From Istiophorus platypterus (lineage: Eukaryota; Chordata; Actinopteri; Istiophoriformes; Istiophoridae), in the NCBI GenBank assembly GCA_016859345.1, contig CM029126.1, forward strand, positions 12,181,027 to 12,245,026: a stretch of 64,000 nt of DNA, written 5' to 3'. Shown here in pieces: positions 57,301-64,000 of the stretch. Each line of letters opens with the position of its first letter. Within the stretch, counting starts at the first letter, position 1. The notes beneath the pieces were generated by a model, which ran no database searches, was not told the DNA's origin, and saw only the letters and a program-made list of their open reading frames with translations. The position numbers and the translations under genes were made by a program.

Positions 57301-59572
57301 CACTTAGAGGGGTCGGAGGACGAAGTGACAGATTTGTTTCCATGCAATTGAGGGCTCTGTTTCATTTTTGTCACTTTGAACGGATCTATGATGATTAAAC
57401 AGTTCTACAAGCATAATAAACTTGATCAAACGCATGGAATTGGTTTTTTTTTTGGTGTTTTGACTGATTGATTGTTTCTGCCCTTCCTATATAATGTATG
57501 ATGTTATGATTTACAGGGATGAACGTATGTTTGTCAGTGAAGCACTTTGTGTTTCGACGTTATCGTCATTCATAGTGTCCATGGATTCTAATTTATGGAA
57601 TTAATCAGCTTCCTAATAGAGCCGATGTAATTTTTCTAAAATCTAAAATCTTTCTAAAATCATTTAAATGAAACAATCCAAGGAGGAAAAAGCTCACGTT
57701 CATACTAAGACTATAACCCTGTGATAATGGGTCATGAGCAGACACTTTTTATTTTTAGGGGGCCACAAGCAAAAAGGTTAGGAGCCTCTATTGTAACCAA
57801 TTCAAATTAGAAAGGGATAACAATGCATCTAGAGGTGAAACAATATTTGTTGAATGACATAAAATTAATCAGATATTTTGATAATCTGAATTTTTAAAGT
57901 CATTTTTTTCAGGCACAAGTTTGAGTTGAGATAACAGAACAGAAAATGATAAGAAGATTGATTGATAATGAAAATAAATGTTATCTACAGCCCTAAAGGC
58001 CACAGCTTTTCAAAGAACATTAAGATGAATTATCACAGTGCTCTGATTCTGATGACATTGCACCTTTGGTCTAGCTATCCACATTTAAAAGCAGAACAAT
58101 GTGGTGTTAATGAACACAATCATTAAAGTTGATCATGTCCTCAAGGCGGAATTATCAACCATGAAAAGTGGGCATCTGCCGATGGGCCAAAGGGCCAGAG
58201 TTCAATTTGTTTCAGTCTGTTATACATAATTTGATTCATTTAAAAATTGTGAAAGAATTTGCCAGGGTAAGACAGGTGCAGCATTTTTAAATAAACCGAA
58301 AGCCCTGTCTTGTAGAGAGGGCTTGTGTCAAAATCTTAATTTTCTAAAATTATGCATATTCCTAAATAAGTTTTGTTTACTGTCATTAAATGTATTAAAT
58401 GTAAATTAATTCCAGGTAGTATCCAGAAAGGTATTTACTGGTTTCTGGACGTCTAAGCAAATAATACAGTTGCCATGTGCAGTTTGCTTGTGCTCTGTCC
58501 TGGATGTAAACTTGGAATAGACAGGGTACAAACAGAGCACATAGAGATGAAGGTGGGGGGTTGTTAGGCCAACTCTAACAGGTTATTCTGACCCTGGTTA
58601 CAGTTTGGATTTTAAAACATATTTCCACTTACTGGAGTTGTATGAAAACTTGTGTAGAGTGAGAGGATAAAAGAGAAGGATTTGAGAGCAGGGCACAGAC
58701 ACTGAATGTGTATGAAACCAATTCAACAAAGGTACATTTTAAACAATGTATTAGAAAGTTGTCCTCAATTACACCCTTACTTTTTCTGCCATCACATGTA
58801 ATCATTTGATTTTAAAACAGCACTTTATTCATTTAAATCCATGCAGTATCCAGGACAAGAATTGGTTGGAACTATGTGGTTCCTGGGTGGGTAGGCGAAT
58901 ACAGAAACTCCCATGTGGAGTCTGCTTTGTGCACTGTCCTAGACGAGAGCTTGGTAAGACTCAGTGTTCAGAGGGCAGGATGTAGGGGAGGTGGATCATT
59001 AATGCCTGGCAGTTTAATCCAACAACACCTGCTGTTTGCACTTCTTCAGCTGTGATGTGACAGCTGCAAGGCGAAGGACAACTCTTGTGATTTCTTTTTT
59101 GATCCACCTCTGATTCTTGCTTTCTACAGGCTAAACAAACAAGTACAGTCTGTCATTCTCATCTTTTAAGAACATTTGGTAAATATTTTTCATCGCCTTT
59201 TATTTGATAAGCCAGACCACAGGGAAATAAATTTGCATTGACGCTGAAGGTTAAAAATCTAAACACAAGGGGGCAGAATTGGGAAGATGACGAAATAAGA
59301 GCATCTGTCATGGATCATGAAAGAGAGGGTTGTATAAGTATTTTATACTTACTCAATCTAACCAAATGCAGTTTTAAACTCATACTCAGCTTTTTAAGGA
59401 TCACATGCACGTTCTTATGCAGAGCCTGTGAATACAAATCTTTCCATTCTTTTTGGGCAACCACAAACAATAAGTAAAGCAGTATAGGAAAATTTCAAAC
59501 TCAATAGCATTTTAAGTACTGCTTAAGTACCATTGTTACTTTTGCTGCTCTGGGCTGATAGCTGCTCATATA
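57301..59572. other. intergenic upstream of snx27, no gene seen
   Basis: AT-rich DNA between the snx27 CpG island and the Tc1-like relic. Two similar motifs, CAGGTAGTATCCAGAAAGGT (58413) and CAGTATCCAGGACAAGAATT (58845), are each followed by a GTTTCTGG/GTTCCTGG...GT(C)TAGGCGAAT segment, suggesting a diverged duplicate about 430 bases apart. Confidence 0.45.
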
Positions 59573-60035
59573 TGCAGTGCATTTAGAAAGTATTCAGACT
59601 CCTTCACTTTTTCATATATGGTTATGTCGCAGTCTTATGCTGAAATCGTTTAAATGTATTTTTTCTTCATCAGTCAACATTCAATACCACATAATCCTGA
59701 AGTGAAAACAGTGTTTTGAATTGTTTGAAAATCTATTAAAAAGCAAACACTGAAATATCACACTGACATATGTATTTAGACCCTTTGCTATGACACTTGA
59801 AATTTAGCTCAGGTACCTCCCATTTCTCTTCATCATCTTTGAGATGTTTCTACACCTATACCAAAAGGAAGAAGTTTGGAATACCCAGGAGTTTTCCCTA
59901 GACCTACCCAGAGAGCTGACCAAGAACCTGATGGTCACTCTGAGATCTGGTTTGGAAATGGGAGAAGCTTTCAGAAGGATAACCATCACTGAAGCACTCA
60001 AGAATTTCATCATGTTTCAAAAGGATTCTTTTAGT
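59573..60035 (+). mobile_element. internally deleted Tc1-like transposon relic
   Basis: The left end, GCATTTAGAAAGTATTCAGA, followed by CTTCACTTTTTCA, is a typical teleost Tc1 terminal region. The motif CATCTTTGAGATGTTTCTAC (about 59835) is the familiar 5' flank of the transposase. It is joined directly to a transposase fragment (59860-60005) whose reading GREL/TKNLMVTLRSG...MGEAFRR resembles the Tc1 DNA-binding region; an internal segment is missing between them. The copy ends at an AT microsatellite with no right terminal repeat. It is inactive by length and deletions. Confidence 0.7.
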
Positions 60036-60039
60036 TTGA

Positions 60040-60040
<1 letters not shown>

Positions 60041-60095
<55 letters not shown>
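60041..60095. repeat. (AT)n microsatellite
   Basis: About 25 AT units, directly abutting the right end of a Tc1-like relic. Confidence 0.92.
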
Positions 60096-60096
<1 letters not shown>

Positions 60097-61807
60097 ACAT
60101 ATTCATTTGCTAAACTGGTTCATATCCTCCATTCAGATGTATTTCATGCTTTTAAATGTAATGGACTCTCCAGGCTAAAATCAGTGCAGCCAATAAAAAA
60201 ACTAATTTACTCATCATTTAATTTAGTTTCGCCCTCTTTCTCTGCTTATGGCAAATCCTTGCAAGAGTGGTAGTCTATGCCCTATAGTTTTCTTCAGATT
60301 TGTTTTCATGAAACAACCTATCTTTGCATACATTTACATCTATCTGTTTTAAAGCACCACTTCCATGAACCTGTCAGCCAGTACATCTGCTCTGAATTCT
60401 TTGAGCTCTCTCCAGCCATAGCCTGGTGTCAGATATGTAAAAAGTTCAGTCATCATGTCTGTAAATCAAACAAAAGGCCTGAATTAAACCCGATTTTTGG
60501 TCCTCTCCTCTATCTCTTCCAAAACAAATGATGAAATTCTCAAACCTTACCATTTCTTTTGTAATTGAACTGAGGTGTAAATAGGGGGTGGCCCTCTCTC
60601 TATTTCTTTCTTCCTATTTCCCATTTTTAGTTCAGCTTTAAAATTTAGATGTGAAATACACAGTAAAAGGTTTGTGAAACATGCATACACTTAATTTATT
60701 TTCTGTCTACTCTCTTCTGTTTTGCTTTTAATTATATGTACCTATGTATCCCTCTATGGAAAAACCATATCAGAAGAGAGATTATTATCCAGTTTATGTA
60801 TAAACAATCACAGTAGTTCTTTTAAACTCACTAAAGATGCATGGGAGATAATGAAATACTTGCATAGCTGATGCTATGCTGGTGGATTCTCACTTCTGTT
60901 GAACATATTCAGTCTTCTGATACTCTTGCTCCATCTAGCAGGCAGTGGGGGATATTTGTCATGAGCTCAGGTTGATTAATAAGCTGGTAAACACAAGAGG
61001 GAAGAGGCTTTATAAATTCAGTCTTAAAGCTTAAATCCTTTTGTTAGATTTTTTACTTTAAGCCACTGGGCGGTCTTATATCAGATTAACAATAAACCTG
61101 CACAACCTGTTCTGACTGTCCACCTATTTTCAAACCACAGCCAAATGAAGGAAAAGTCTCATTTTTTATACATTACTTTCTAGAGCATATTTCACCTAAC
61201 AGACAGGCCACTTAGCCAATCACTAGCGCCTTTCGGGACAGGGAAAAGGCAAACAAGAGCCAATATAAACATTTGTTTGCTTCTAAACGGGCTGGAAAGT
61301 GAGTGTGTCAACACTGTGGAATGGATGAAAATTCAGTTGAAAGGACACAAAATTAGATATAAAACTGATTCAATTTTATGTCATCAGAAATGTTGCATGG
61401 ACAAATTCCTGTTGTCTGCAACCAAGTCCCAAACAAATCTGCTGTGTGTTCAAGAGTTGACTTTTTTTTTCATTTTTAAAACTGATTTTGTCTAATGGGT
61501 TTAATTCAAATCCCCCTTTTGAGATGATTTTACATAAATAGATAAACAGAGTGAGAGAAAGACTCAGTCAAAATTTTAACCTGTGGGGGAATTTCAGGCA
61601 ATAGGATCGGAAAGTTATTGACAGACATTTCCTTTAATGAAGCACTGACAGTGATATGTGCAATGGAGAACTTTGCGAGTGACGTCTGCTGAATGTTTGA
61701 TGAGTCAGTGCTTGTTTCCTTCCACAGCAATGACACCAGATACTTGCAAATATGCAGCGATTGCCATGAATAACCAAGAAAGCCCTTTACAATTAAATGT
61801 TATAGTT
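60096..61807. other. intergenic, no gene seen
   Basis: AT-rich DNA downstream of the S100 gene on the minus strand. Short frames only; no splice-supported exon. Confidence 0.5.
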
Positions 61808-61813
61808 TTTATT
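61808..61813 (-). terminator. S100 gene candidate poly(A) signal AATAAA
   Basis: AATAAA on the minus strand about 260 bases past the stop codon of the S100 gene at 62073. Motif and position only. Confidence 0.35.
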
Positions 61814-62072
61814 TATTTCCAGTCAGTATTGAAAGGACATTTCAGGCTAAGGAGAGACAAAAACTATGAATATCACACTTTGCGTACACATTAAAGATTC
61901 AAGAAACAGGCTTGAGCTTTATAATAGATGCGCAAATGGCTTGATACCAAAAGCATCTGTTTTGAGGGCAGGCAGTGTTACATATGACATCTACATTGTG
62001 TATGGGCCACATGAATTTTTTTTTTTAATACAGTAGAGTGCTACAAGCTTTTTATGGGTTTGAAATTAATAT

Positions 62073-62582
62073 TTAGTCCTCGTGTTCACCTTCTTGTTCT
62101 TTGCCCTTGCATTTCTTGCCTCCCTTGCCTATCTTCTTGCCGTAGTAGCATTTGGCCAGGTCACAAATACACCGACAAAACTCTCGGAAGTTGACCTCAC
62201 CGTCATGGTTTTTATCGAGCATCTGCATGGCCTCCTCAATGTCATCTGCATTGATTTTACCCTTGAATATAGATTCTTAGAGTTAGACAATGAGCATGAA
62301 ATGCACAAAAGCACATATAAATACTCATACAGAGTAATGTACATGTTCTGCTATCACCATTTTGGTGAATAAAAAGCAGGATAACATTTTTTTAAGAATA
62401 GATGTTCATATCATGTAAATTGAGTCTGTTATGTCTCTTACTTTTAACTCAGGGCTTTGTATTTCTTGATCCAAAACCTTCTTTAACTCCTCCTTGTTCA
62501 ACTTCGGCTTTCTGCTTTCATCATCAGCATACTCCAGAAATATATCTACAATGTTTGTGATGACCTGATCCAGACGAGCCAT
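62073..62582 (-). CDS. S100-family EF-hand calcium-binding protein, two coding exons
   Basis: S100 proteins are small dimeric calcium sensors. Coding exons are 62582-62442 (47 codons) and 62261-62073 (62 codons plus stop), both phase 0, giving 109 residues; a typical S100 has about 90-105. Exon 1 encodes helix I and the S100-type pseudo-EF loop (EYADDESRKPKLNKEE). Exon 2 encodes the canonical EF loop DKNHDGEVNFRE with D, N, D, E and E ligands in place, then a Cys-rich helix (FCRCICDLAKCYY) and an unusual Lys/Gly-rich tail ending in GEHED. The split between the two EF-hands matches S100 gene structure. The start at 62582 has G at -3 and +4 and follows an acceptor (GTTCCAG) nine bases upstream. 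I cannot assign it to a named S100 member; S100A1, A10, A11, A13 and A16 as I recall them do not fit well. A teleost-specific member is likely. Confidence 0.88.
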
Positions 62583-62975
62583 AGCTGAAGCCTGGAACAA
62601 AGATTGAATGCGTAAGTAAAGAAGATGGTTATGAAGATCTTCGCAGGCACTGTGTGGTTAGAGACATACGTTGTAGACAAATGTTTATAGGTATATGCAT
62701 AAGGTGTGAAAGTACGTGGGTCAAAATCAACACAATAAGAAGGTCTACAAGTGTTCAGAGCTACCTCCTTTGCAGAAACACAGAATAAAAGTTTAGTAAA
62801 TGCATTGAAATACTCATTAAGAATATTGCCAGTATAAAGACAATATTTTGTTAGTTCCAATGCATCTTTCAAGGCTATCTTGAACCTAATGCTTAGAACC
62901 TGGATTAAAAGCTACTATTTTCTTTCCTACCACAGAACTCCCTAATCCCATGTCCTGCTCTCCATCGGTACTCAC

Positions 62976-63165
62976 CTCTGAGTTCGAGTTCACCAGGTGT
63001 AGATAGATCAGGTCTGTGTCACCAGCTTCGTCCCAGATGATACTGTTGTCAGACTGAGGGAAAGCCTCCTCTTAAAGCTTAGACTCATGCTGTTAAACAC
63101 ACATACACACACCAGCAGTGATTCATGCCTGGGTAATGTGCCACACCCCGCCCAAATAGACTCTC
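62976..63165 (-). other. probable non-coding first exon of the S100 gene
   Basis: A good donor (CTCAGAG followed by GTGAGTACC) at 62976/62975 pairs with the acceptor at about 62594. A TATAAA on the minus strand at 63098-63093 is absent, but one lies at 63198-63193, which would put a start site near 63165. S100 genes classically have a non-coding exon 1, and this fits. The last 78 bases (63053-62976) are also open in the S100 frame; see findings. Confidence 0.5.
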
Positions 63166-63192
63166 CTGAATCATAGCTGTGCCATACACTAC

Positions 63193-63198
63193 TTTATA
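63193..63198 (-). promoter_or_regulatory. TATA box candidate of the S100 gene
   Basis: TATAAA on the minus strand (context TGTTTATAAAGTAG), about 220 bases upstream of the proposed first-exon donor. Supported by motif and spacing only. Confidence 0.35.
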
Positions 63199-64000
63199 AA
63201 CAGTACAATTTTTACATGCTGAAAGACTTCATTTATGTTACAGCTGTACAGAGAAAATGGTTGCAGTTGTTGACATTCCTTATATGCAGATGGCGGAGAC
63301 CAGCTAAGGCAGGGAAATTCTTTCTTTCACTGAGAGGCTACTCAGCGTAGCCCTCTGGAGAAAATATGACAGAGTTAATGGAAGGTTACATTGACTGGGT
63401 AGCCTTCCAAGCCAAAACGGCGAGACTGAGTCATAGCTGTGAGTGTGTGAATGTAATCTGTCCCCATGCATGTCTTTTCTATCCTGTTTACACTACACTT
63501 TTGCTAATTTTCCATATTAGCAGGTTTCCAGTTTGTAATATTTTGAAAGTTTTCCAAATTTAGTCAGTGATGGAGACTCCAGTATGTCAGTATCATTATT
63601 TAACTACCCTCACAACATTATTATTATTTTTTAAACAACTGTGGTTTTTAACAGTTTAGAAATACGCAAATAGAGCATGTTTAAACTTGGCATTACATTT
63701 CTTTGAACTGTTTGGAGTCATGTTAAATACAGCTTTGAATGCAAGCTCATAACTTAGATTGATCTGTGGCAGCAGCAGTTAAGTTTGCTGGATATGAGCC
63801 TCAGATGATGCCAGTGGGAGCTTCTCGACTGTATTTAAACATGTTTGATCCTGATGCCAGTCACTCCCATTCATCCTACTCAACTAAAATATAACTAGTT
63901 CTCCATTTTCCATTTCTCTGGTCCAGATGGCAGATAGGCAGCATTTTCCTCCCCTCTTCCCCTCTCTTGCCCCCCGCCAAGTCCCTTTTATTGTTCAGTT
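63199..64000. other. upstream of the S100 gene, no gene seen
   Basis: AT-rich with a pyrimidine-rich stretch at the right edge. No coding exon is visible; regulatory DNA for the S100 gene is possible. Confidence 0.45.

Overview
The window is nuclear DNA of a ray-finned fish, most likely a percomorph teleost. Evidence for this is compact, intron-rich vertebrate genes with GT-AG splice sites, abundant (CA)n, (GATA)n and (AT)n microsatellites, Tc1/mariner relics with typical teleost terminal sequences, and several dispersed repeats common in teleost genomes. All exon boundaries below were read by eye from splice consensus, reading-frame continuity and remembered family sequences. No alignment was run.

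Five protein-coding genes are supported. Left to right: (1) a kcnn3 (SK3 potassium channel) N-terminal exon on the minus strand at 6713-7807, with the rest of the channel beyond the left edge; (2) a complete adar (ADAR1) gene on the minus strand, 15 coding exons at 21449-31021, encoding two Z-nucleic-acid-binding domains, three double-stranded RNA-binding domains and the deaminase (about 1385 residues); (3) a complete alpha7-type nicotinic acetylcholine receptor subunit gene on the plus strand, 10 coding exons at 36731-42429 (623 residues), probably chrna11; (4) a complete snx27 gene on the minus strand, 13 coding exons at 48265-56838 (about 575 residues; PDZ, PX and FERM-like modules); (5) an S100-family EF-hand gene on the minus strand, two coding exons at 62073-62582 (109 residues).

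CpG-rich stretches lie at about 8.6-10.4 kb (upstream of kcnn3), 32.8-34.75 kb (upstream of adar) and 56.4-57.3 kb (snx27 first exon). The rest is introns and intergenic DNA with microsatellites and decayed transposons: Tc1/mariner relics at 10.79-11.38 kb and 59.57-60.04 kb, a MITE at 19.80-20.06 kb, a fold-back repeat present twice in opposite orientation, a diverged tandem array at 16.7-17.3 kb and a tRNA-derived SINE remnant in adar intron 1.

KCNN3, ADAR, SNX27 and the S100 cluster all map to human 1q21, so the window is a teleost counterpart of part of that region. The genes do not form a functional operon-like unit. They are an RNA editor, two neuronal channel or receptor genes, an endosomal recycling sorting nexin and a calcium sensor. 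The most notable points are gene-level variations: a second Z domain that keeps the Z-DNA-contacting tyrosine, a GC-AG intron and a 21-codon extra exon in snx27, an enlarged receptor cytoplasmic loop, and an open upstream exon before the S100 start. I found no convincing wholly novel system.
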